Position numbers and translations under genes: made by a program | From: Myxococcus fulvus | GTDB lineage: Bacteria; Myxococcota; Myxococcia; Myxococcales; Myxococcaceae | Assembly: GCF_900111765.1 (NCBI RefSeq) | Contig: NZ_FOIB01000001.1 | Span: 806,001 to 870,000 of the forward strand | Length of the DNA stretch: 64,000 bases | Direction of reading: 5' to 3' | Shown: positions 43,855 to 51,873 of the stretch, piece after piece | How positions within the stretch are numbered: the stretch's first letter is position 1 | Layout of the letters: each line of letters begins with the position of its first letter | Notes under the pieces: generated by a model | Database searches by the model: none | Seen by the model: the letters and a program-made list of their open reading frames with translations, nothing else | Told to the model about the DNA's origin: nothing

Positions 43855-46578
43855 ATGTCCTCGAATGTGAATGCCCGCGCCGCGCTCGCCGCCGCCTCCC
43901 TGTGGGTGGCGACTCCTGTGCTCGCCCAGGCGCCCACGCCGCCGGCTCCAGGCGCGGAAGCCGCCGCGGCCCCGCCTCAAATCACCAAGCCGCCCGCGCT
44001 GGTGCAGCCCGTGGAGGCCGTGTATCCGCCGGAGGCGCTCGCGCAGGGCCTCACCGCCTCGGTGCGCCTCATCATCACCATCGCCGAGGACGGCAGCGTC
44101 TCCGACGTGCAGCCCACCGAGCCCGCGGGCCACGGCTTCGACGAGGCCGCGCTCGCCGCCGTGCGCCAGTTCCGCTTCTCACCCGCCGAGGTCGACGGCG
44201 TGCCCGCGCCCGTGCAGGTCGAGTACGTCTACCACTTCACCCTCACCCCGAAGGCCCCCGCCGAGAGCGCCGCCACCGAGGAGCCCGCGCAGCCCAAGGC
44301 CGTCCTCACCGGTCAGCTCATCTCGCGCGGCAGCCGCTCGCGCGTGGCGGGCGCCACCGTGCGCTGTGGCGACGAGGCGGAGGCGGCCGAGGCCGTGTCG
44401 GACGCGGACGGCCGCTTCACCCTCGAGGTGCCGCCGGGGGAGTGCGCGGTGCGCGTCGTCGCCTCCGGCTATCAGCTCTACCAGACGAAGGAGACGCTGA
44501 AGGAGAACGAGACCACGGAGGTGAACTTCTACCTGGCCCCGGCCGGGAGCGCCTTCGAGACGGTGGTGCGCTCGGACCGCCCGAAGAAGGAGGTGGTCCG
44601 CCGCACGGTGACGCGCGAGGAGGCGCAGAAGACGCCGGGCACCTTCGGCGACCCCATCCGCGTGCTCCAGACGCTGCCCGGTGTCGCGCGCGCGCCGTTC
44701 ATCTCCGGGGACTTGCTGGTGCGCGGCTCCAACCCGGGCCAGACGGCGACGCTGATGGACGGGGTGCGCATCCCCAACCTCTTCCACCTGCTCGGCGGCC
44801 CGTCGGTGGTGAACGCAGAGTTCATCGACTCGCTCGACTTCTTCCCGGGTGGCTACGGCAGCCAGTACGGCCGCGCGGTGGGCGGCGTGGTGGACGTGAC
44901 GACGCGCAAGGGCGCGGCGGACACGGTGCACGGCTCGGTGAAGGTGGACCTGCTCGACGCGGGCTTCTTCCTGGAGGCGCCCATCACCGAGGGCATCAGC
45001 GTGGCGGCGTCCGCGCGGCGCTCGTACATCGACACCATCCTCCCCGCGGTGCTGCCCAAGGACGAGGGCACCACGCTCTCCATCGTCCCGGTGTACTGGG
45101 ACTACCAGCTCCGGTTGGACTTCGGCGCCCCGCGGGGCTCCACCCCGGAGCCCGGCGCGGCGCGCAGCACCGGCTACGTCATGGCCTTCGGCAGTGACGA
45201 CAAGCTGCGCCTGGTCACCGGCGGCGAGGAGTCGTCCGCGGACGTCGAGCTGAACACGCACACGCGCTTCCACCGCGTGAAGGGCGACTGGACGTACCGC
45301 AAGGGCAACTTCAGCTCCGTCTTCACGCCGTACGTGGGCGTGGACTACTTCGACATCTCCTTCGGCAACTACATCGAGGACGACACCATCTACTCGCTGG
45401 GCGCGCGCGAGGTGATGGCCCTGGACGTCTCCTCGCTGCTCACCGTGCGCACGGGTCTGGACGTCTACTTCGACCACGTCAAAATCGACGTGCAGGCCCC
45501 CTCCGTGGGCGGCGCCGAGTACGTGCCCTTCCCGGGCTCGGACCCCGTCTCGGAGCTCATCTACGAGAAGCGCACCATCAACGGCTTCGACGGCGCGCTC
45601 TTTGCGGAGGCGGACCTGAAGCTCGGCCCCGTCACCGTCACGCCGGGCGTGCGCGGCAACTTCCAGAAGGTGGGCGGCACGCGCAACTTCCTGTTGGACC
45701 CGCGCCTGTGGGTCCGCTACGGCTTCAGCGAGCGCACCGCCTTCAAGGGCTCGCTCGGCCTCTACAGCCAGCCGGCGGACACCTTCCAGTTCGTCTTCGC
45801 TCCGTACGGCAACCCGCTGCTCGGCTACCAGCGCGCGTTCCAGTCCAGCCTCGGCGTGGAGCAGCGCCTCACCGACGTGTGGAACGTGGACGTCACGGGC
45901 TTCTTCAACCGCCGCTTCGAGAACGTGGTGTCTCCGGGCGACGTGCGGCCTTCCGACAACGGCAGCTTCGTCCAGGACCGCTTCGTCAACATGGGCATCG
46001 GCAAGGCGTACGGCGTGGAGCTCATGGTGAAGAAGGAGCGCGCCTCCGCCACCGACAAGTGGTACGGCTGGCTGTCGTACACCCTCAGCCACGCCGAGGA
46101 CGGGCGCGCGGGCCCCAAGCCCCGCGCCGAGGGCCCCCTGGGCGGCGATGGCCTGCCGGGCGTGGGCGAGGAGACCTACGGCCCCAGCCCCTGGGACCAG
46201 ACGCACATCCTCACGCTGGTGGCCAACTACGTGCTCGGCAACGGCTGGGAGCTGGGTGGGCGCTTCCGCCTCACCACCGGCCGCCCGGTGACGCCGCTGG
46301 TGCACCCGCATGACATCTACAACTCGGACTCGAACAACTACTCGCCGACGTACGGGCGCTATCTCTCCGGGCGGGCCTCCAGCTTCCATCAGCTCGACGT
46401 GCGCGTGGAGAAGGGCTGGCGCTTCGACAACTGGACGCTCGCGCTCTACCTGGACGTCCAGAACCTCTACAACGCCGAGAACGTCGAGTTCGTCTTCAAC
46501 GACTACCGCTACCGCAAGGAGATGGAGATTCCCGGCATCCCCATCCTCCCCGTGCTGGGCGTGAAAGGGAGCTTCTGA
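43855..46578 (+). CDS. TonB-dependent receptor with N-terminal TonB-like domain
   Basis: A 907-residue outer-membrane protein. Signal peptide (SLWVATPVLAQ). Then an extra domain (about 43-128) homologous to TonB C-termini: VYPPEALAQGLTASVRLIIT, followed by AAVRQFRFSPAEVDG. Next a carboxypeptidase-regulatory-like beta domain (about 145-230), a plug (about 255-360: LQTLPGVARAPFISGDLLVRGSNPGQ), and a 22-strand-type barrel ending in a terminal aromatic strand (VLGVKGSF). The TonB-like domain on a receptor is atypical; classical receptors expose a short TonB box instead. The gene follows tonB by 167 bp and leads a lipoprotein gene by 2 bp. Confidence 0.88.
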   Translation: MSSNVNARAALAAASLWVATPVLAQAPTPPAPGAEAAAAPPQITKPPALVQPVEAVYPPEALAQGLTASVRLIITIAEDGSVSDVQPTEPAGHGFDEAALAAVRQFRFSPAEVDGVPAPVQVEYVYHFTLTPKAPAESAATEEPAQPKAVLTGQLISRGSRSRVAGATVRCGDEAEAAEAVSDADGRFTLEVPPGECAVRVVASGYQLYQTKETLKENETTEVNFYLAPAGSAFETVVRSDRPKKEVVRRTVTREEAQKTPGTFGDPIRVLQTLPGVARAPFISGDLLVRGSNPGQTATLMDGVRIPNLFHLLGGPSVVNAEFIDSLDFFPGGYGSQYGRAVGGVVDVTTRKGAADTVHGSVKVDLLDAGFFLEAPITEGISVAASARRSYIDTILPAVLPKDEGTTLSIVPVYWDYQLRLDFGAPRGSTPEPGAARSTGYVMAFGSDDKLRLVTGGEESSADVELNTHTRFHRVKGDWTYRKGNFSSVFTPYVGVDYFDISFGNYIEDDTIYSLGAREVMALDVSSLLTVRTGLDVYFDHVKIDVQAPSVGGAEYVPFPGSDPVSELIYEKRTINGFDGALFAEADLKLGPVTVTPGVRGNFQKVGGTRNFLLDPRLWVRYGFSERTAFKGSLGLYSQPADTFQFVFAPYGNPLLGYQRAFQSSLGVEQRLTDVWNVDVTGFFNRRFENVVSPGDVRPSDNGSFVQDRFVNMGIGKAYGVELMVKKERASATDKWYGWLSYTLSHAEDGRAGPKPRAEGPLGGDGLPGVGEETYGPSPWDQTHILTLVANYVLGNGWELGGRFRLTTGRPVTPLVHPHDIYNSDSNNYSPTYGRYLSGRASSFHQLDVRVEKGWRFDNWTLALYLDVQNLYNAENVEFVFNDYRYRKEMEIPGIPILPVLGVKGSF

Positions 46579-46580
46579 CC

Positions 46581-47507
46581 ATGGGGACCTGGTTCAAGTG
46601 TGGCGGACTGTTGTTGGTGGCGCTGGGCGCGGTGGCCTGCGTCGACCCGGATGACCACTCGTCCCATGTGCGCGACCTGCGCGTGCTGGGCATCGCCGTG
46701 GAGCGCCCGGAGCTGATGGCTCCGACGTGCGAGCCCACCGCGGAGGCGCTGGAGGTGCTCACCGAGCAGGTGTCCTACCGGGCGCTGCTGGTGGACCCGT
46801 TGGGGCAGGGGCGCGCCATCGCCTACACATTGACGGCCTGCGCGGACCCGGAGGACTCGCTCTGCGAGGACGCCGCGAAGCGCGTGGAGCTGGCGCGGGG
46901 CACGACGACGGCGGGCGAGCTGGTGCTGCCCATCCGGCCGGGGGCCTCGCAGCTGGCGGACGGGACGCTCCTCCTGGACGCGGTTCGCCAGGCGGACCCG
47001 TACCAGGGCTTCGGCGGGCTGCGCATGCCGCTGGTGCTGCACGTCACCGCGGGCGAGGAGGGCGTCTACGCGCAGAAGCTGATGGTCTTCACGTGTCCGC
47101 TGGTGCCGGGCATGGCGCCCAACCAGCAGCCGATGTTGCAGGGGCTCACGCTGGACGACGCGGCGTGGGACCCGGAGGCGCTGCCCGAGCTCAAGGGCGA
47201 GGGGCCGTTCGTGGTGCGCGCCAACGACATCGCCGCGCTCGAGGAGTCGTACGTGGTGCCGGGGTTCCGCAAGGAGGCGGTGCAGCTCAAGGAGTCCTGG
47301 GCCATCACCTGGCACGCGACGTTGGGGAAGTTCTCCGTGGAGGAGACGGAGAGCGTGGACTTCAACGGGCAGCCGGGCCGCCATCGCACGGAGTGGGAGC
47401 CGCCGGAGAAGGACGGGGTGGCACAGGAGGTCACCTTCTGGGCGGTGGTGCGAGACGGGCGGGGAGGCAGCTCCTGGCTCGTCCGTCGGGCGCGCTGGAC
47501 GCCGTGA
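46581..47507 (+). CDS. Lipoprotein linked to the TonB receptor
   Basis: A 308-residue protein starting 2 bp after the receptor stop, with GGGAG 9 nt upstream. MGTWFKCGGLLLVALGAVACVDPD is a lipoprotein signal (VACV). The rest is beta-rich with Cys pairs (ACADPEDSLCED, FTCPLVPG). Two Ig-like or sandwich units may be present; late segment QVTFWAVVRDGRGGSSWLVRRARW resembles repeats of substrate-binding surface lipoproteins. Probably works with the receptor, like SusD-type or other receptor-associated lipoproteins, but no SusD homology was seen. Confidence 0.7.
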   Translation: MGTWFKCGGLLLVALGAVACVDPDDHSSHVRDLRVLGIAVERPELMAPTCEPTAEALEVLTEQVSYRALLVDPLGQGRAIAYTLTACADPEDSLCEDAAKRVELARGTTTAGELVLPIRPGASQLADGTLLLDAVRQADPYQGFGGLRMPLVLHVTAGEEGVYAQKLMVFTCPLVPGMAPNQQPMLQGLTLDDAAWDPEALPELKGEGPFVVRANDIAALEESYVVPGFRKEAVQLKESWAITWHATLGKFSVEETESVDFNGQPGRHRTEWEPPEKDGVAQEVTFWAVVRDGRGGSSWLVRRARWTP

Positions 47508-47602
47508 CGTGGTAGCGGATGGCTCGCAAGGGGGCGGCCATCCGGGATATGCCCGGTGGTCGCGCGAGGCCGGGCCGGAGCTGGAGCGGAAGTGGGACGC
47601 GG

Positions 47603-49777
47603 ATGATGAGTGGGAGCACAGCGCGCCGGTGGGGACGCGTGGCCTGCCTGTTGGCCATGTGGGTGATGGGCGTGTGGACGCGCGAGGCCCGCGCGGCCCG
47701 TCGTGACGAGGCGCCCGACGCCACGTTGCGCCGCTTCGCGCTCATCGCGGGCTCCAGCGAGGGCGGCCCGGGGCGCGAGCGCTTGCGCTACGCGGGCTCG
47801 GACGCCCTGGCGATGTCGCGGGTGCTGCAGGAGCTGGGCGGCGTGGCCTCGGCCGACCAGGTGCTGCTGCTGGAGGCGGACCGGGGCACGCTGCTGGCCG
47901 CGCTCGAGCGGCTCGTCGCGCTGGTGGAGGCCGCCGCCGTGCCGGGGCTCCGGCGCGAGCTGGTGGTGTACTACTCGGGCCACTCGGACGCGGACGGGCT
48001 GTTGCCGCGCGGCGAGCGCGTCTCCTACGACGACTTGCGCAAGTTGATGTCCCGCGTGCCGGTGGACGTGCGCATCGCCATCCTGGACTCGTGCGGCTCG
48101 GGCGCGCTCACTCGCTACAAGGGTGGCCTCAGGCGCCCCTCGTTCCTCACGGATGCGTCCGCGCAGGTGCGGGGCCATGCGTACCTGGCCTCCAGCTCCG
48201 CGGATGAGGTGGCGCAGGAGTCGGACACCATTGGCGCGTCGTTCTTCACGCACTTCCTGGTGACGGGGCTGCGCGGGGCGGCGGACACATCCGGGGACGG
48301 GCGCGTCACGTTGCACGAGGCGTATCAGTTCGCGTTCCACGAGACGCTGGCGCGCACGGAGCGCTCGCAGGGTGGGCCGCAGCACGCGGCCTATGACATC
48401 CAGCTGGCGGGCAGTGGTGACTTGGTGATGACGGACCTGCGCGGCTCGAGCGCGCGTCTGGGGATTGCCGAGGAGGTGCACGGGCGGCTGTTCGTGCGCG
48501 ACTGGGGCAACCAGCTGGTGGCCGAGCTGCAGAAGCCGTTGGGGCGCAGGCTGTCGTTGGGGTTGGAGCCGGGGCGCTACCACGTCACGTTGGAGCGTCC
48601 CTCGCAGCGCTTCGAGGCGGAGTTGGTGGTGACGGTGAAGGGCGGCGCGGAGCTGCGGGTGGGGGACTTCGTCCCGGTGACGTTGACGCGCACGGTGTCG
48701 CGTGGCGGCGCGGTGACGGATGTGCCGCTCGAGCGGGAGTCCTCGGGCGCGCGGGAGGATTTGCCGTCGGTGCCGGTGAACCTGTCGCTGGTGCCTCCGC
48801 TGTCCACGACGTCGCTGTGGGGTGGGGGTGGGCTCAACCACGTGGCGTTGGGGGGGCTGGCGGTGCGCTCGTTCCAGTTGCGTGGGGTGGGGGTGGCGGG
48901 AGGGTTGGGTTGGGTGGATGGGACGATGGAGGGGGCGCAGGTGGCGGGCATCGCCAACGTGACGGGGGGCGAGGTGTTGGGGCTCCAGCTGGCGGTGGGG
49001 GGCAACCTGGCCTTCGGTGGGGCGACGGGGGCGCAGATGGCGGCGGTGGTGAACTACTCGGAGCGGGCCTTCAGCGGGCTGCAGCTCTCGGTGGTGGGCA
49101 ACCGCGCGGACGAGCAGATGCAGGGCTCGCAGGTCGCGGTGGGCGTCAACATGGTGGAGCGGCTGACGGGAGCGCAGGTGGGGCTCTTCAACCTGGCGGG
49201 CAGTGTGTCGGGCGCGCAGGTGGGCTTCATCAACGTGGCGGGGAACGTGAAGGGGGTGCAGCTGGGGCTCATCAACATCGCGGATGACGTGTCGGTGCCC
49301 ATCGGGTTGTTGAGCCTGGTGCGCAAGGGGCGCATCGCGTTCGAAATCTGGGCGGACGAGGTCTCTCCGTTGTCGGTGGGGGTGAAGTACGGCAGTCGCA
49401 CGGTGCATGTGATTGCGAGCGCGGGGGTGTCGCCCTGGAAGGATTCGTGGCGGACCTTCAAGTCGTTGGGCGTGGGGGTGCACCTGCCGGTGGGAGCGGC
49501 GGACCGCTACTACGTGGACCTGGACCTCTCGCTGGGAGGGTGGACGCCGCAGTTGTTCTCGGATGGGACGCCGAACAACCTGTATCGGCTGCGCGCGAGC
49601 TTCGGCTGGGAGCTCAAGCGGCGCTTCGCGGTGTTCGGTGGCTTGTCGCTGAACGCCTACAAGCCACCCGAGGAGGACCCGGACGAGGACGTGACGTGGA
49701 TGCCGCAGTGGCAGACGGGGCGAGGGGCCTCCGGCACGCGGATGTGGCCCGGCCTGTTCCTGGGCGTGCGCATCTGA
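47603..49777 (+). CDS. Secreted caspase-fold (C14) protein fused to outer-surface repeats
   Basis: A 724-residue protein from ATG 47603 (an in-frame ATG at 47519 would add 28 residues before the signal peptide). RRWGRVACLLAMWVMGVWTREARA is an export signal. The caspase domain (about 45-265) has RRFALIAGSSEG, catalytic H127 in YYSGHSD and C164 in AILDSCGSGAL. A beta domain follows. Then about 435-570 carries repeats of the type G-A/V-Q-V/L-G-x2-N-x-A-G-x-V, seen in GAQVGLFNLAGSVSG and GAQVGFINVAGNVKG, resembling LA_2272-type surface repeats. A C-terminal beta-barrel-like tail ends in I. So a periplasmic or surface caspase is anchored to the outer membrane. It is the last gene of the exbB-tonB cluster. 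Confidence 0.8.
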   Translation: MMSGSTARRWGRVACLLAMWVMGVWTREARAARRDEAPDATLRRFALIAGSSEGGPGRERLRYAGSDALAMSRVLQELGGVASADQVLLLEADRGTLLAALERLVALVEAAAVPGLRRELVVYYSGHSDADGLLPRGERVSYDDLRKLMSRVPVDVRIAILDSCGSGALTRYKGGLRRPSFLTDASAQVRGHAYLASSSADEVAQESDTIGASFFTHFLVTGLRGAADTSGDGRVTLHEAYQFAFHETLARTERSQGGPQHAAYDIQLAGSGDLVMTDLRGSSARLGIAEEVHGRLFVRDWGNQLVAELQKPLGRRLSLGLEPGRYHVTLERPSQRFEAELVVTVKGGAELRVGDFVPVTLTRTVSRGGAVTDVPLERESSGAREDLPSVPVNLSLVPPLSTTSLWGGGGLNHVALGGLAVRSFQLRGVGVAGGLGWVDGTMEGAQVAGIANVTGGEVLGLQLAVGGNLAFGGATGAQMAAVVNYSERAFSGLQLSVVGNRADEQMQGSQVAVGVNMVERLTGAQVGLFNLAGSVSGAQVGFINVAGNVKGVQLGLINIADDVSVPIGLLSLVRKGRIAFEIWADEVSPLSVGVKYGSRTVHVIASAGVSPWKDSWRTFKSLGVGVHLPVGAADRYYVDLDLSLGGWTPQLFSDGTPNNLYRLRASFGWELKRRFAVFGGLSLNAYKPPEEDPDEDVTWMPQWQTGRGASGTRMWPGLFLGVRI

Positions 49778-49787
49778 TGCGCGAACT

Positions 49788-50576
49788 TCACTCGCGCAGG
49801 AGCCACTCCAGCAATTCCTTGGCGGAGTCCACGTGGACGAAGTGGCCCGCGTTGGGGAACGTCGTCACCGGGCAGCCGGCGGCCTCCAGGCGCGCGGCCT
49901 CGGCGTCGGAGACGTAGCGCGAGCGGCCTCCTCGAACAGCGCGCATGGGCGGACGGTCCGGATGCTCCACCGCGGCCCACAGGTCCGTGCCGTTGACGCG
50001 CGAGTGCAGCTCCGCGAGCGCCTGCCGGTCGAAGCGCCAGCGCACGCCGTCTCCCTCCGGCATCAGGTTCATCACGAGCCAGTCGGCCAGGTGGTCGGAC
50101 AGTCCACGCGAGGTGAGCTCTGTGCGCATGTCCTTGCGATTGGGCGCGCGCGGCGGCGCCTGGAGGAGGATTCCCAGCACCATGCCGCTGTCGGACAGGT
50201 CATACGGCACGGGGCCCGGCGCGATGTCGAGCAGCGAGACGTGGGCCACGGCCTCTGGGACGTGGAGGCTGGCGGCGAGCGACACGCGGCCTCCGAGCGA
50301 GTGGCCCACCCAGTGGAGCGCGCCGGCGAATCCCTGGGCCCGCGCGGTGTCCACCACGTCGCGGGCCATGCTGAAGAGGTCCGAGCCAGGCGGCGGGACA
50401 GGGGAGGCGCCGTGGCCGGTGAGGTCCGGGAGGAGGAAGCGGCGCCGAGGGTCCGCCGCGCTCCACGCCGTCGCCAGCGAGCGCAGGTTGCGCCCCGTGC
50501 CAAGGAAGCCGTGCAGCAGCACCGTGGGCACATCCCCCTCACCGACCTGGAAGCTCTCGAGGACCACGCGACTCAC
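49788..50576 (-). CDS. Alpha/beta hydrolase
   Basis: A 262-residue soluble hydrolase, family YbfF/menaquinone-type esterases. HGFLGTGRNLRSLATAW marks the oxyanion loop, GHSLGGRVS is the nucleophile elbow (Ser), and the C-terminal catalytic His is in NAGHFVHVDS; the Asp is likely in the DLWAAVEHPDRPPM region. A GTG start (50576) follows AAAGGT with no spacing, so the initiation site is uncertain. Convergent with the caspase gene, 10 bp away. Substrate unknown. Confidence 0.82.
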   Translation of the reverse strand: MSRVVLESFQVGEGDVPTVLLHGFLGTGRNLRSLATAWSAADPRRRFLLPDLTGHGASPVPPPGSDLFSMARDVVDTARAQGFAGALHWVGHSLGGRVSLAASLHVPEAVAHVSLLDIAPGPVPYDLSDSGMVLGILLQAPPRAPNRKDMRTELTSRGLSDHLADWLVMNLMPEGDGVRWRFDRQALAELHSRVNGTDLWAAVEHPDRPPMRAVRGGRSRYVSDAEAARLEAAGCPVTTFPNAGHFVHVDSAKELLEWLLRE

Positions 50577-50664
50577 ACCTTTCTGGCCAGCCCGGGTGCG
50601 CTTGACCCGGGGGCGGGCCGTGCCGCTTCATACCGCGAACTTCTCTTCGACGAGGTCGCTTCGC

Positions 50665-51156
50665 GTGTCCACTGTCTCCCTGTTGTTGTTCGTGCTCGCC
50701 GCCGCGCCCGTGACGGGCAAGGCCGCTGACCCGAAGGCCGCCATCACCACGGTGCTGGACGACTGGCACCTGGCCGCCGCCCAGGCGGACGAGGCGCGCT
50801 ACTTCCAGTACTTCACCCCCGACGCCATCTACCTGGGCACCGACGCCACCGAGCGCTGGACGCGCGACGAGTTCCGCGCGTGGGCGAAGCCCTACTTCTC
50901 GAAGGGCAAGGCGTGGAGCTTCAAGGCCACCTCGCGCCACATCACCGTGTCCAAGGACGGCAAGGTGGCCTGGTTCGACGAGGTGCTCGACACGCCGAAC
51001 CTGGGCCCCAGCCGCGGCAGCGGCGTGCTGGTGAAGGACGGCGCCACCTGGAAGATTGCCCAGTACAACCTGTCCATCCCCATCCCGAACGACATCGTCG
51101 ATGACGTGGTGAAGCGCATCGCGGAAGCGTCGAAGCCGGCCGCGCCGAAGAACTGA
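50665..51156 (+). CDS. Exported NTF2-like (SnoaL/ketosteroid-isomerase fold) protein
   Basis: A 163-residue protein from GTG 50665 (GAGG 9 nt upstream). STVSLLLFVLAAAPVTGKA is a signal peptide. The mature part has the NTF2-like pattern AITTVLDDWHLAAAQADEARYFQYFTPDAIYLGTDATERWTRDEFRAW with KIAQYNLSIPIPND at the end. Such domains bind small ligands or act as enzyme pockets. Divergent from the alpha/beta hydrolase. Confidence 0.7.
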   Translation: MSTVSLLLFVLAAAPVTGKAADPKAAITTVLDDWHLAAAQADEARYFQYFTPDAIYLGTDATERWTRDEFRAWAKPYFSKGKAWSFKATSRHITVSKDGKVAWFDEVLDTPNLGPSRGSGVLVKDGATWKIAQYNLSIPIPNDIVDDVVKRIAEASKPAAPKN

Positions 51157-51236
51157 GCTGTCGCCGAACCCCTGCGTGGGCGCTCTGGGCCTGGATACAT
51201 CGCCGACAGTGGCTCCGAACAGGGTGAACCTCATGA

Positions 51237-51252
51237 CGGCACGAGGTCTGCA
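51237..51252 (+). promoter_or_regulatory. Candidate sigma-54 promoter upstream of the GspG-like gene
   Basis: CGGCACGAGGTCTGCA keeps GG and GC exactly 10 nt apart and matches the -24/-12 consensus at 12 of the specified positions with two mismatches (T to C). It sits about 145 nt before the start codon. M. xanthus pilA is a known sigma-54 target, so a pilin-like gene is plausible. No second evidence beyond the motif. Confidence 0.35.
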
Positions 51253-51396
51253 CTGGCCTCCTGGTGGCTCCTCTCTCCGGTTGTCGGAGAAGGGCCACGG
51301 GGCTGCGCCACGTGTGAAGCCAGACGCTGGAACGACATGGCGACGCACGCGACGAAAGCGACCCTGCCAGAACGTCACATGAGGTGAAGAACAGTC

Positions 51397-51813
51397 ATGA
51401 ACCGGAACAAGTCCAGGCAGCACCGCCGTCACCGTCGCGGCATGACGCTCATCGAAATCATGGTGGTCATCACCATCCTCGGGCTCATCGCCGCGGCGGT
51501 CGGCGTCGCCGTCATGCCCATGCTGGGAGAAGCGAAGGAAGACAGGGCCTCGTTGGACATCAAGAACATCGAGACCGCGCTCAAGCTCCACTACACGAAG
51601 ACAGGGCGCTTCCCGGACACGAGCGCGGGACTCGGCGCGCTCGTGGAGAGTCGGGTCCTCGAGCAACTCCCCAAGGACCCGTGGCAGAACGACTACGTGT
51701 ACCTCAACGAGGGCGGCCGCCCCGTCGTCCTCTCCTACGGCGCGGACGGCGCCGCGGGCGGTGAGGACGAGAACGCCGACATCTCGTCCTCCGCACAAGC
51801 CCACAAGAGTTGA
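51397..51813 (+). CDS. gspG: Type II secretion major pseudopilin-like protein (GspG)
   Basis: A 138-residue protein. The prepilin leader RRHRRG-MTLIEIMVVITILGLIAAAVGVAVMP has the G/MTLIE processing site for prepilin peptidase with Glu at position +5. The globular part matches GspG: ALKLHYTKTGRFPDTSAGLGALVE, then DPWQNDYVYLNEGG. A Ca-binding-like acidic C-terminus follows (GGEDENADISSS). No other gsp genes are adjacent, so it is an orphan pseudopilin. AGGTGA lies 9 nt before the ATG. Confidence 0.9.
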   Translation: MNRNKSRQHRRHRRGMTLIEIMVVITILGLIAAAVGVAVMPMLGEAKEDRASLDIKNIETALKLHYTKTGRFPDTSAGLGALVESRVLEQLPKDPWQNDYVYLNEGGRPVVLSYGADGAAGGEDENADISSSAQAHKS

Positions 51814-51832
51814 GCCGGACCGAGAGACTCGG

Positions 51833-51862
51833 GGGGCGACGGGCCACCAGCACCGTCGCCCC
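51833..51862. terminator. Terminator between GspG-like and Kelch-repeat genes
   Basis: Perfect 10-bp stem GGGGCGACGG and CCGTCGCCCC with a 10-nt loop, 20 bp after the gspG-like stop and 12 bp from the convergent Kelch gene stop. Confidence 0.65.
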
Positions 51863-51873
51863 GTGCCACGCCG

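Noticed and set aside
48900..49320. Array of direct repeats, first considered as a repeat locus
   Set aside because: The repeats are in frame and code for GAQVG-type protein modules of the caspase-fold gene, not CRISPR or satellite DNA.
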